The position numbers were made by a program, and so were the translations under genes. A stretch of DNA of 64,000 bases from Prorocentrum cordatum (Eukaryota; Sar; Dinophyceae; Prorocentrales; Prorocentraceae), in assembly GCA_963575745.1 (NCBI GenBank), contig CAUYUJ010016138.1, forward strand, positions 674,426 to 738,425. The letters are read 5' to 3'. The first letter of the stretch is position 1, and every line of letters begins with the position of its first letter. Shown here one piece after another: positions 1-10,788 of this stretch. The notes below the pieces were generated by a model. It had not been told where the DNA came from and made no database searches. It was given only the letters and a program-made list of their open reading frames with translations.

Positions 1-324
1 CATGTTCGGCACTGTATGGTCCGACCCCCCCACCCTGACACATGGAACATCCCGTCGGTGTCTTCCTTACCCAAGAGAGCGTGGTTAGTGTTCAGGGGTC
101 TCGGGAATCTCAGCATGACATGAAATTGACCTGTAAGGCTGCTTCGTCGTTGGGACTCGGGGGCTTCGTCGCGTTCTTCCCGTTCTTGCATACCCCTGCA
201 GGTTGCTTTGCTATTTTTGTCTCTGTCCAAATGTTCACATAATTTGCAGAAGGTGCACATACCATCCTTCTACGAGGGAGGATACCGACTCTCTCGACGA
301 AGAATAAGCGTGGTTCGTTGATCT

Positions 325-1147
325 TTGCCAATATCCATGCAACTCTTGTGGCGACTCCGTCGCTCCATAAATTCGGCCGAGGAGGTCATCACATTTCGTC
401 GTGGTGACCGGGAATCCCCTGCCTACCGTGAGGACAGTTTGCAGATGTCGGGTCAAACCGTTTACCTTTCAAGGGATTTTGGTGCACAGTTCTCTCGGGA
501 TTGCTCGTCCTTCGAGGAAGTGAAACATCCGTTAGCCACACACAGAGTTGTTCGAGAGGGGCGAATTATCTCGGCAGGCCGTCTGGATAGAATCTGGACC
601 CATGCCTACACCGCCAAGCTCTTCGACCAGCCACCCCCCCACAGCATGATTATTGGTAGCCCCTTCTGCAGGAAAGAACCGCCTGTTCATGTTACCACAT
701 GTGTTATGCAGCGCTATGCTGGACCTCGACGCCCTCCTAAGGTTCCCGCATGGACTTCCAAGCGTCCCGACCACCCCGATATTTCGAAAGAGCTTCTGGA
801 TAAGCATGGATCATTATCATGAAAACCCTTGGGCGTCCCTGGCAGAATTCAAAGACCTGATTCACGCTGCCGCGCAGACCCTCAAGAAGAGGTTGGAAGT
901 GCGAGGAGCAGCTCCACTCCCAGAGTACATTGCTTGGTCGATAGCTGCGGTGAGAGCGCATGTAGCTGGGAATACGTCCATCGCCCGCCGTGAGGGTCCA
1001 TCTTGCCCGAAGCTGAATGTTCTTAGATGTGCCAAGATCTACATGTATACGGATGTCCGCGCATTCCACGCACACCTCTCCGATTCCAGCCGCCAGCGTT
1101 TGCATGCCAGAGGCTTTGAGGTCGAGGCCAGTGATGTCCCGGATTAA
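325..1147 (+). pseudogene. LINE endonuclease C-terminus and linker (frameshifted)
   Basis: Frame 1 is open from 325 to 822 and frame 2 from about 800 to 1147. The first half contains GRLDRIWTHAY near residue 84, like the Ser/Arg-Leu/Ile-Asp-Arg-Ile block near the end of LINE endonucleases. The expected SDHxPV motif is degraded. The second half (from MDHYHENPW to ASDVPD) resembles the helical linker between endonuclease and RT. The change of frame at about 810 and loss of the histidine motif mark it as dead. Family assignment rests on motif order and on continuity with the RT downstream. Confidence 0.55.
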
Positions 1148-1371
1148 CACAGGAAGCTTCTGCTGCTTCGGTTCGCTCAGTACGTTGCGGCGTGGAGGTC
1201 ATTTGGGAGGGTCATTCGTCGAACAGCGGTAGCAGACCCTATTGGAAAGCAGATCAACGACACTGAAGACGCATCCAGTTATCTTGCCCAGTATGGGTAT
1301 GGGAGTGTCCTACGAGCGCTTGCGACCAGCTGCGCCCTTTCCCCCCGCCGCCGCTGCAGCTTGTCAACAGG

Positions 1372-2553
1372 GTGCTCGAGCGTCCTGGGATTGACAAGCT
1401 TGTCCTGCAGGCCAAACATGCCTTCCCCGGGCCCGACGGGATCCCTTGCAGTGCCTACGGCGACGCTGGAAACGAAGTTGATCATGTCCTAGACCGCGTT
1501 TATCGAGCACTCCCCAGTGGTGACTTGATGGACCCAAACTTTAACGAGGCTCGTAGGACTTCCTTGGCCAAGGGTGAGTACGACTCCCAAAGTGTTTCGA
1601 GAACTCCGTCGTGCACCAGGCCCCTCGTCCTTGCCAGCTCCGACAGTCATTTGATCTCCAAAGCACTGTATTATTCGATGCCCTACGTCTGCCGAGTATT
1701 CTGCGGCCCCATCCAGAGGGGCTTCATCCCAGGGAGGCAGAGAAATGACAAGCTGACGCGTTCGCAAGGATATGTGCTGCACTGGGCTGCGCAGCAGAGC
1801 TGCCCCCGCGCTGGCTCCTTCCTCTTTGATTTCAACATGCATTTCCCGCCGCTGCTACACCCGCCTATGTTCTAGATTCGGAGTGCTCCAGGAAAGCGAT
1901 GTGAGGATCATCGAAACGATCTCCTTGCTATACATCGGGGTCCAGGTCCAGGTCATATTCAGAGGAGCTCGGAGATCTCATTTCCAGGTCACAGAGGGAT
2001 CAATCAAGCCCCCTCCCTCTCTATCAGGAACCTTGTACTTGTTGACAGTCGACCCGATGTTGATAATGTTGGCAGGGCAATTACCCGGGAGTCAGAGTTG
2101 CAGCGGCGTGTGTTGATGGTCTTGGCTTCGGCATTGCGAACGTGGTGGGTGGCCGCCCCATCTATCCGCCTGTCGGTGCTGAAGTTCGCGGAGTATTCCG
2201 TGGGACGTTCTCTCAATCTCTTGAAGTATGTTGTAGTGGTGGCCAGAGGACTCCACCGAGTCGAGTTCGACTGTCTTCTTTCGAAGAGTGGCATGCATTG
2301 TCTAGGAATTGTCTTGGGCACCGTTGGCAAAGATGTTGGGATCTGGGTGGGGGAAGACGTACGTACGCTGAACTGGGAGGCCCCTGTCAACAAGGCTCTT
2401 ATGAGGGCTCGGGAATTGAATACGCTCAAGTTGGGCCTCGTCAAGACCATCCCGTGGTCTAGTGCCTACTCACTCATGTTCGGATGTGGCGCATCATGTC
2501 TCCGACGTCGAAGCGTGAGCGACAGGAATAATTCCGTACCCGCCATAGTCTGA
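1372..2553 (+). pseudogene. LINE reverse transcriptase remnant (frameshifted)
   Basis: Frame 1 (1372-1875) holds PGPDGIPCSAY, RPLVLASSDSHLISKAL and QRGFIPGRQ, then FLFDFNMHFP where an active enzyme has the first catalytic aspartate block (LFDFAAAFPS-like). Frame 2 (to 2116) continues with FQVTEGSIKPPPSLSG and LYLLTVDPMLIML, then frame 1 (2098-2553) with GMHCLGIVLG and the thumb helices. The catalytic YxDD box falls in the disrupted stretch near 2095-2130 and is not readable. The 5' EN segment and 3' remnant belong to the same copy. Assignment to a non-LTR RT is firm; the clade is not determined. Confidence 0.75.
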
Positions 2554-2876
2554 TTGACGTTCCGAGGAACGCAATATCGCGTCAGCTCTTGCATGGCCGT
2601 GCAGCCGCAGGTGTGCACGCCCAAGCCCGCCACCTCGTCTGCATGGCGAGAACCGCCATGTAACGCATTGCCCTCATGTCTGGTGCCTTCGAGGACGTCC
2701 GAGGCTGCATCGAATCGTTCGAAGGGGAGGATGAATTCGTGATCTCGTGGAAGAGGGGCCCTTGGTACGCCAAGATGATGTGCCACCATATGCGGGACAA
2801 TATCAGGCTCCCGCAGGCTATTCCGTGTGTCCCGTGTTTCGGAGTTCGGCGCTTGGGCAGACGGGGGCAGTTTTGA

Positions 2877-5500
2877 GAGGCATGGGGAATGAAACATGTG
2901 GGCGTTTTGGCCGTTTGGAAGGCTCGTGGTCGACTCTTGTTCCAGATGAGACGCCCACCCAGGCTTTGCCTTTTTCTGACTGGTCTTCCATAGGCTTGGC
3001 ATGTGTCCGTGTGTGTGTGTGTGTCCTTGTTGTGTTGGGTGTCTTCCTAACCATTTGTGATGCTTGGTGTGCCCGTACCAGATGTTCCCAGGCCTCGTCT
3101 GGGTTGTAGATTCTGTCGGATAGCTGCGGGGGTGATCACATCGTACATTACCTTGTTCTGCCTCGAGTGCTCTCCCCCTGTCCGTTGCCTGCGTCCTTGC
3201 TTGCCCCCCTCCTCCCTGTCTGCCCCTGGCTCCGCTCGTGCTGCCCTTGTTTCCCCCGTCTGCCAACGTCCAAGTCCCAATTTGATCAGTTGCCGTGTTT
3301 TACGAGATTCTGCCTCGTGCATATCAGTCGTACAGGTTTTCGGGAGGGCTTCCTGGCAGGAGTCCGGCTGCTGCGGCCCACAGCCGCCTCAAGCATGTTG
3401 TCCGCCTCAGGCCCGCCTTCGCCGCTCCGTTCCGCGACCACTGAGATTTGCCCCTGCCGTCCTTTGACCGCCTCGTTCGTCGTGTTCTCTTTGGATCACT
3501 TGCGCTCCTCCTGCTCCTCCTCTTCCTCCTCCTCGTCCTCCTCCTCCTCTTCCTCCTCGGGTCCGTTTCGGGAGTTGTTCTGTGTCAGTTTGGTGGCGAT
3601 GATGCTACGGAGCGGCAGTACCGCGAGCCAAGCCACGGCGAGACCTGTGCCTGGCAGATTGCCGCACGCCCCCTCCGCACTCGTTTGTTTTCAGCGCCAG
3701 TGCTTCTCATGCGTTTTCTATTTTCAATGCACTGTGCGCTCAAGTTCGTCCAGGGCTTCGAAGCGTGAAGCAATGTTTGTCGCTAGCGATGTGTAGCGCC
3801 TACTCTACCCGCGCAGGCATCGCTTCGAGTTCCTGGAACATGCAAGTCTCTCATTCGGTCCTCTTCTGCATTTTGGAGCGCGTTCCAGGAAGTTCCTCGT
3901 CTTGATGATCAGCATCTGGTTCTTGGCCACAACGTCGGTTGAGCTTAGCCCTGATGCCGGTAAGTTTCATGCTACTAGGCTGTGGTTCTTCCAGGTGCAC
4001 CACATCATTGCAAACCGCAGGCCACAGTCATGGGGCCAGGACCGCTGCATATTGCCCGCCACGGCCTTCGGCGTGGTGCGCAGTATGAGGTGCACAGCCA
4101 ATGCTACTTGGGACCAGACGTGGTGCCACACATCACGGCATGCGCCATCGCTGCGACATGGGGGCCCAGCCAGCATTCCATTCCATCGTGTAGGATATCG
4201 AAGGTGGCTTTGACATGGCGTTATGTTTCGGGTCTTGAGTTCGGCCCGGTGCATGTGGGTGCTGGTGGACAAATTTCCATTGTTTCGACTTGTTAGGTGG
4301 CGAGTCCCGAGTGCTAATGGATTGTGCGGTATGTCCGCAGACTCACAAAAATCTCAGTGTGATCGATCAGGTTTGCCTGCTGAGCAGCCAGGGCCGCACT
4401 CCGAGCTTCAATACCAACCTGGTGCACTACGGGGCCCGAACGTCGAGGTAAAAGTTCTTTCTGCCAAACCACCAGGTCCAACTGTGGGCAGACATGCTCC
4501 GCCTGCGGATCTACCTCGTCCGCTTGTTGAGGTTCCATAACGTATCGCTGGTCCACGTTTGGACACCGAGGTGGAATCTTCCGTGGTTGTCCAGGAGTTG
4601 TTGCTCTCAGATTCTGGGAGCGTTCGCCCTCCTTGCATTCCAGATGCCGCGTGTCCTGTCTATCCATTGTAGCACATGTTAAAGCCGCTGCAGAATTGTA
4701 TGGATTTTGGCGCTAGCCGCATGGCCAAATGGCAATCCCTGCTGATGAGACATCGCAGTCGATGGGGGCGAACTTTGTGAGCTTGGTAGTCATTACAGCC
4801 TGCGTCGTTTCCAGATGAAGCCAGCCCAGTACGACCGAGACGACTGTACTCGCGTTCGCATGCTGAGGCATGGCTTGCTTGCACGTCGACCTCCGCGCCC
4901 TCACGGAAACGGACGGCCATGTGCATGTTCGTTAACCAATCCGATATCAGTGGTGAGACCGCGATCTGCGGTGGGCTCGGCGCGGTTGCCTGGAGCGCAA
5001 GGAAATCGCAGCAGCCTAGATGCGGCGACATGAGTAATTCTTGGCGCTTCGCGTATCCCCACCAGCTTGCTGCTTCCCCCGGCGGTAGGTCCTGCTTTTC
5101 TGCGCACGCGTCGGCAATTAGGTTCGCTCGTAGCCCGAGCCGACTCGACCCGCTGCGGGCGCCCTCGCCTGTGGCCGCGACGGAAAACAAATCCCCACCA
5201 GTCTCCCCCGCATCCGCGCTTTTTTGGCCGCGCTGAGTTGCGCCTGTATCGGCGTGCTCGCTGCCCTGCTTGTTTCATTTGCAGGTGGCATAGCCTGCCC
5301 CTGCTTGCCCGGCGTCCGACTTGATTCGTGCGCCTGCGTACCCAAAAGTACCCCCGCCAGCCAATCCGCAAACGATGCCCAGGCGAGTTGCCCTGATCAG
5401 GGAAGCGGAGGAGCATGCAGTAGATGAAGAGTTGGGGAAGCCGTCAATCTGAAGTCTTGACCCAGGAGCGAACCGTATGCGCCTTCGCGGACCTTCCGAA
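2877..5500. other. Gene-poor stretch, no recognised coding sequence
   Basis: Open frames here are short, overlap on both strands and share no recognisable motif. Only simple repeats stand out: a TG run at about 3009-3024 and a CTC/TCC run at about 3505-3560. The 5060-5400 part is very GC-rich without a supported product. Confidence 0.6.
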
Positions 5501-5522
5501 TGAGGGAAGGCGGGGAACACAG

Positions 5523-5554
5523 ACGAGGGGGGTGAGGGAGAGGAGGAGGAGGAG

Positions 5555-5596
<42 letters not shown>

Positions 5597-5725
5597 GACG
5601 AGGAGGAGAAAGTTGAGGAGGAGGAGGAGAGAGGAGGAGGAGGAGGAAGTGGGGAGGGGGAGGAGGGAGGAGGGAGGGGGAGAAATAAGCAAATGAAGAG
5701 GAGGAGGAGGAGGCGGAGGAGGACA
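5523..5725. repeat. Purine-rich GAC/GGA microsatellite block
   Basis: Tandem GAC-GAG-GAC triplets grade into GGA/GAGG repeats. The long minus-strand frame over it (Leu/Pro/Ser-rich) is a product of composition. Confidence 0.9.
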
Positions 5726-5735
5726 ATGGCAAGCT

Positions 5736-6330
5736 TGGGGCGTCGTGGGGGCCTCTTGGCGGTCCCGGGGTACCTCGGGGAGCCTCGTGAGGCTTTTTAG
5801 GGGTCTCTTGGGAGCCATTTGGTGGCCTCTTGGGCGCCTGTTGGGGCCTCCGTGGCGCCTCTTTGGGCCCTCTTGGGCGCTCTTGGGAGGCTTGGGGACG
5901 CTCTTGGAGCCATCTTGGAGGACATCGATTCAAGAAGGGAGGAGCTTCACTTAGCCTTGCCCCTCTAGAGTGCCTAGAATCGTGTATTTGACCCCTCTTG
6001 GAGCGCTCTTGGAGCTGTCTTAGGGGCTTTCTCGGGCCTCTCTTAAGGCTCTCTGGAGCTCTCTTGGACCTGTATTGAGGCCTCGGAAGGCCATCGAAAG
6101 CAAAAAGGCGAGAAGGCAACATCCATTGATGTTCCTTTGGTTTTTGAAGGGATTTGACCTCTTGGCGGCCTCCGTGAGACGCTCCGTGGCCACTTGGAAC
6201 CGTCTTGGGACGGTCCTGGGGCCTCTTGGAGCATCTTGGGATACCGTGTTGAGACATATTGGGCTATCCTGTACCATCTTGGAAGTCACTTCGGGCTCTC
6301 TGAGGCCCTCTTGGAGCCGTCTTGGGCCAT
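5736..6330 (+). repeat. Diffuse TCTTGG-rich repeat, block 1
   Basis: Words such as CCTCTTGGGCGCC, GGCGTCTTGGGGCC and GCTCTTGGAGCC recur every 15-30 bases with heavy drift and no fixed unit. The same vocabulary returns at 7318-7820, 20270-20815 and 21425-21620, and in the opposite orientation at 22230-22440. Confidence 0.75.
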
Positions 6331-6340
6331 CTTAGATGGG

Positions 6341-6420
6341 GTTAACCTTTCCCCGAAGGGGAAAAAGGGGGTTGGAAGAGGAGCCTCTCTAGACCACCTG
6401 CGCCCAGAGGGCTAGTGGGA
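6341..6420 (+). repeat. Copy of a short dispersed repeat (partner at 63249)
   Basis: The core AACCTTTCC-CCGAAGGGG-AAAA, with a TTCCCC/GGGGAA mini-hairpin, recurs with few changes near 63250, and both copies are followed after about 50 bases by a GGGCT-GTGG-AT block. Two copies are too few to define an element. Confidence 0.35.
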
Positions 6421-7085
6421 TTACGCGTCTCGCTCAGGCGTGGCAGGCATGCTGTTATCTCCGGCAGCAATGCAGGAATTTGATGAAGGTGCGCACAGAG
6501 AGGGCAACCCATTCAAATAGGAAGAGAAAGAGCAGCTCCAGGAGGACTTGGCCAGCGATGATGCGAACTAGTAGCGGCGGAGTCAGGAGAGGCGGGCCTC
6601 TGCTTCCGCCCCCGTTGCGCCCAGAGCTGTGCCCGCTCCTTGAGTTTAGGTTCTCTTCGCGGAGGCCCGGCGATCCACGAGTGAAGACGCGGTCACTCAC
6701 TCCTTGATGCCGCATGCCGCAGGAGGCCGATGAGCTCGTGCTTTGTGCGGAGGGCCGCTGCAGCTCCTGGCGAGGCTGCAGGCTGCGTCCGCGCCGTTGT
6801 CGCACCCACATCAAGCACGACAGCGGCCTGCCAGCGGTGCCGCACGGAGTTTTCTTATCGCCTGAATGTCCCAGGGGGCCCACGGAAGTTCTGAGGCACC
6901 TCTGGATGTTCAAAGACGCACCCCACAAGTTTTCATGTGGTCTACTGTGCCTATGCACCCTTCAGGGGAAGAGCGGCTCGGATTGTGGTCTCTGCCACGC
7001 CTCGCTTCGTCCCGCGAGGCCGCGGCACGAAATGTGGTCCCGACTGCCGAAAGCATTGCGCAGGAGAAGACCACGGCAGGCAAGA
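6420..7085. other. No assignable gene
   Basis: Several overlapping frames of 75-170 codons exist on both strands. The plus frame at 6714-7091 is Cys- and Arg-rich, but I recognise no family and see no splice-bounded exon. Confidence 0.4.
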
Positions 7086-7317
7086 TGTTGATCCTATTCG
7101 GTTTCGGCTCTGGCCGGCCCGGCCCGATTGGATTCCGACAGTTTGGTTGTCCGACGCGGTCTGATGTGTGCATCCAGGCACAGCCGATCCGATTCGGCCC
7201 TGGCTCCGTGCCGATGCAGCCCGATCTGTCGCACGTGCCGGCCCGATTTGGTTTACCGATCCGATGCTGGACGATTCCTCTCGCTTCGCGGGGTGCACGT
7301 CCAGACCACGTACAGTC

Positions 7318-7820
7318 CAGTCGTTGTGGGGCCTCTTGGGAACTTCTTTGTGGCCTCTTGGAGGTGTCTTGGGTGGGGGCTTCTTGGAGCCTCTTAGGGG
7401 CGTCTTGGGCCGTCTTGGGGCGCTCGTGCTGCGTGTGGCCCATTCGGAGGCCGTCCTGGGTGCCCCTCGCTGCCGTTCCGGGGTTTTCTGGGGGTCCTCT
7501 TGAGTTGGGCCGTCTTAGGGGTCGCTTGGGCCGTCGTGGAGGCCTTCAGGGCTTCTTGGGCCGTCTTGGGGTCATTTTGGAGGCTGCTTGGGCCGTCATG
7601 GGCTTCTGAGAGTCGACAAAGGCGAGAACGCTAAGTAAGGTTCTTCAAAACCGGAATGGCGATGGTTTGGGCCTCCGGAGGCGCTCTTGGAGGTCCTCTT
7701 AAGGCCGTCTTGGGCCGTCTTGGGTGTTTTTGTTGGTCCTCTTGGGGCCATCTTAGACTGTTTTGGGGCCGTCTTCGCTTGTATTGAGGCCATCTTGAGC
7801 CGTCTTCACGGCCTCTTGGA
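7318..7820 (+). repeat. Diffuse TCTTGG-rich repeat, block 2
   Basis: Same vocabulary as block 1 (GCCGTCTTGGG, CCTCTTGGAGGC), same orientation, irregular period. Confidence 0.75.
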
Positions 7821-8341
7821 CCCGCAACAGGCCCAGGAGGCCCAAATCATTGATTTCCATTTCTTTTTTGAAAACCTGTATGGGTCCAGAAGAGGTCTGC
7901 CATTCTTGGGTCGGTGGATGTGGGGTGGCCTCGGGTGGGTGGTTTCCCGATCCGATGCTTGAGGATTCTTAGGCTTACGCCACACCGCCGACCCCTTTGT
8001 TTTTTAGGTCGTCGAGTCGTGGACCTCTAAGAGGAGCCCGGGAAGGGCCGGACCCCTTTGATGAGCTCGGGCCGGACGGCCCCCCCCCTCCAAATCGACC
8101 GGACCGGGCTCCGGGGGGAGGGGTTTGGGAGGGGGGAGCATCTCACACGCCAATGATCCCCGAGGGGTTGGCAGATTTTGCCCCACCATGGTTGCGATTG
8201 GGAGGTGGGCGCCGACGGGTCCCACCAGCGGGGCGATGTCGAGCCAGGTCGTGTCGGTTGTTGCTCGGCCTCCTCGCACCGCTGGCCGTGCGCCCCCCGG
8301 TGCTCCTGCGGGTCATGTCTTTTCTTCCGTGCCTAATTCGA

Positions 8342-8521
8342 TGGTAGCATTAAGTGGGGCGTGTCCCTCTACAGGGCGAATATTCAAGAATAGTCCAACA
8401 AATAGTTAGTCTAGGGACGATTGTTTGACAATGTTTGAATATGTTTGGAGCATTGTTTCATTATTGTTACGTTCCATCTAAACTCCCCAGTAGGAGGACA
8501 GGCCCGACTTAATGGTAGCAG
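8342..8521. mobile_element. MITE with terminal inverted repeats and 8-bp target duplication, copy 1
   Basis: The element spans 8350-8513 (164 bp). It starts TTAAGTGGGGCGTGTCC and ends with the inverted counterpart (GGACAGGCCCGACTTAA), giving terminal inverted repeats of about 28 bp with about 80% identity. The flanks TGGTAGCA at 8342-8349 and 8514-8521 are identical, an 8-bp target-site duplication. The interior shares GGACGATTGTTTGACAAT with the copy at 58595. It is AT-richer than its surroundings and has no coding capacity. An 8-bp duplication is usual for hAT- and P-like transposons; the autonomous partner is not in this window. Confidence 0.9.
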
Positions 8522-8820
8522 CAAGCGTGTTTTTTCGACCACATCCTTTTGTTTGTCATGCAGCGCGCGCCCACCGCGACGTCCAGCTCGGCAACGCCTA
8601 CAATGACGACGCAGATATAAGGAACACTTCGGGCTCGGGAGGAGTTCTGGTTTCTGGATGGTTCCTTACAGTTCTGTCGGGGATGACGGGAAGCGTTTTC
8701 GAGGAACGAGAAGCGAGCTGGACGTTTTGGCTGAATCCTCTTCATATCAGTAAGAGATCTCTTAACTATAGGGGGTGGCGCGCCGCACGGTATGGAGGCT
8801 TAGCGGATTCCTCGGGACGG

Positions 8821-10059
8821 CGATTTCGCTCGAGACATCCTCACAAAATTGGGCTCTTCGCGACATCGCGTTTAACAAAAACAAGCGTTTCGCTCGAGAC
8901 ATCCTCGAAAAACTGATGACAGCGAAATTTCGCCGTCTGGGACAATTCGCGTTTCGCTTGGGACATCCTCGAAAAAATGGAATGACGACTGAAGTCTTCA
9001 ACTAACTCTTATGTTAAGAATTGCGATTTCGCTAGGGACATCCTCAGAAAACGAGCGGCAGCACGGCGGACCAGAACGAAGAGCATGGCAGAACATTTGC
9101 ATTTCGCTACGGACATCCTCAACAAAATGAGATGTCCTCAACGTCGTCTTGATCTCGTTCTCGAAGTACCTCTAGATGACGCAAAGAGAGGCCGAAAAAG
9201 CACGTCAAAATGGCTGTCATAACGATTGGGGGACTTCCGAAAATAGCGATTTCGCTAGGGACATCCTCAAAAAGTGAAAAAATACACCAGCATGGACTTG
9301 AAAACTGCTGTTCTTACATAGTTTTGACATTGCTTCTGAAAAAGGCTTCCAGACGGCCCAAGGCAGCCTTCAAAAAATGTCGATTTCGGTAGGGACATCC
9401 TGAAAAAAATAATGCGTGCGACATCGCATCGTAATGATTTTGGGAGGGCATCAGGAAGCAAAAGAAGGTCACAACATGGCTCCAAGAGCGCCCTTAAGGT
9501 TGCTGAAAATAGTGATTTCGCTAGGGACATCTTCAAAAAAATAGCAATCGAACAACATCGTTTTGAAAACTGCTGTTTTAACATCGTCTGGGGATCGCTC
9601 CTGAAAAGGCTTCTAGATCATCTAGAAGCCTTTTCAGGATTAAACCATCTAAGATGGTTTAAGCCAGTCATCTAAAAATGACGATTTCGCTAGGGACATC
9701 CTGAAACAAATGAATGTGTGTAACATCGGACTGTAACGGTTTTGTAAGGCATCAAGAAGGCCCCCAAAGGCCCCAAACAAGCCCAAATTTGCCCCCCAGG
9801 AGCGCCCTCGAGACGATCCAAAATGGCGATTTCGCCTGAGACATCCTTACAACAATGAAATGTTTACATCATCGATTTCATCAAACATTAGCGTTTCGCA
9901 TGAGACATCCCTTAAACATGGGAAGCCGCGAATTCGACAGATGTTCAAAAACGGGTGTCTCGCCTGAGACATGTTAACACAAATGATATCTTGGAGTGGC
10001 GTTTTTACTACCTCTCGTGTTAAACATCGCGCTCTCGCTGCATACATCCTCAAACACAT
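8821..10059 (+). repeat. Thirteen spaced copies of a ~27-bp motif
   Basis: A motif of the form ATTTCGCTAGGGACATCC followed by TCAAAAA occurs near 8821, 8885, 8949, 9023, 9099, 9246, 9381, 9512, 9681, 9826, 9891, 9955 and 10029, all on the plus strand. Start-to-start distances are 64, 64, 74, 76, 147, 135, 131, 169, 145, 65, 64 and 74, so one step of about 64-76 or about twice that. Spacers are mostly unrelated, but a two-motif unit repeats: the text after 9276 returns after 9543, and that after 9410 returns after 9711. A decayed higher-order satellite is the simplest reading. Confidence 0.85.
9599..9662. repeat. Double hairpin: two abutting perfect palindromes
   Basis: Bases 9599-9618 and 9620-9639 form a perfect 20-bp inverted repeat around a single base (TCCTGAAAAGGCTTCTAGAT and its complement). 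Directly next to it, 9640-9650 and 9652-9662 form a perfect 11-bp inverted repeat (TTAAACCATCT) around one base. It sits inside the eighth unit of the spaced-motif array. Related unfolded text at about 9335-9350 lacks the second arm. Confidence 0.9.
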
Positions 10060-10106
10060 CGGGCGGAGCATGGCCGGCGAAAAAAGAGCAAGGCAGAGAA
10101 TGCGCA

Positions 10107-10665
10107 GTTCTGCCGTGCTCCTTCGCTCTTGACGTCTATTATGCCGTGCTCTTTCGTTCCTGGGGTCTATTCTGAAATGCTCCTTGTTTTTTTGTGCCGT
10201 GCTCCTTCGCTCTTCGGGCCTATTCTGCCATGCTCCTGGCCATTTTCTGTCACAATCCTTTGTTCTTGGGGCTTATGATGCCGTGCTCCTGGTCGTTTTC
10301 TGCAGTGCTCCTTAGCTCTTGGGGCATATTCTGCCGTGCTCCTTCGCTTTCGGGGTTTATTATGCCGTGCTCCTTGTGTTTTTCTTGCATACTCCTTCTT
10401 CCTTGGGGCGTATTATGCTGTATTCTTGCATCTATCTTGCCGTGCTCCTTAGCTCTCGCGGTCTATTCTGCTGTGTTCCTGGTCACTGATCGTGTTTTGC
10501 AATGCTCCTTCTTTCCTGGCGCCTATTCTGCCGTGCTCCTCAGCTCTTGAGGTCTATTCTGCCGTGCTCCTGTTTTTTTTCTGTCATGCTCCTTCGCTCT
10601 TGGGGCCTTTTCTGCCGTGCTCCTCAGCTCTTGGGGTCTATTCTGCCGTGCTCTTTTTTTCCCAA
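10107..10665 (+). repeat. CTGCCGTGCTCC satellite, left block
   Basis: A unit of roughly 30 or 55-60 bases built on TCTGCCGTGCTCCTT, GCTCTTGGGGTCTA and a T-run recurs with drift. The 77-bp array divides it from its right block at 12480. Confidence 0.85.
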
Positions 10666-10788
10666 CCATCCTGTGGTGTTGGGTCCTCGTTTTGAAGAGA
10701 CGGTGCCCGCGTCCTCTCCTCTCCTCCTCTTCCCCCTCCTCCCTCCTCCCCCTCCTTGCCTCTGCTCTCGGCACACCTCTCACGCGTT

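Larger units (their letters stand above)
325..2876 (+). mobile_element. Decayed LINE-type (non-LTR) retrotransposon, copy 1
   Basis: A run of reading frames on one strand, each open for 100-170 codons, reads in order as the C-terminal part of an apurinic-type endonuclease, a linker, a reverse transcriptase and its thumb region. The frame changes at about 820, 1150-1370, 1860 and 2100, and stops interrupt it, so it cannot be active. Key words are AGRLDRIW (endonuclease tail), PGPDGIPCSAY and IQRGFIPGRQ (RT blocks) and SLSGTLYLLTVDP (counterpart of the QGxPLSxxLF block). The order matches LINE polyproteins I remember as abundant in dinoflagellate genomes. No target-site duplication or tail was found, and 5' and 3' limits are approximate. 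Confidence 0.75.

Noticed and set aside
8821-10059. CRISPR-like array (repeat plus unrelated spacers)
   Set aside because: The genome is eukaryotic, repeats vary in sequence, spacing ranges from 64 to 169 bases and no cas-like gene is present.
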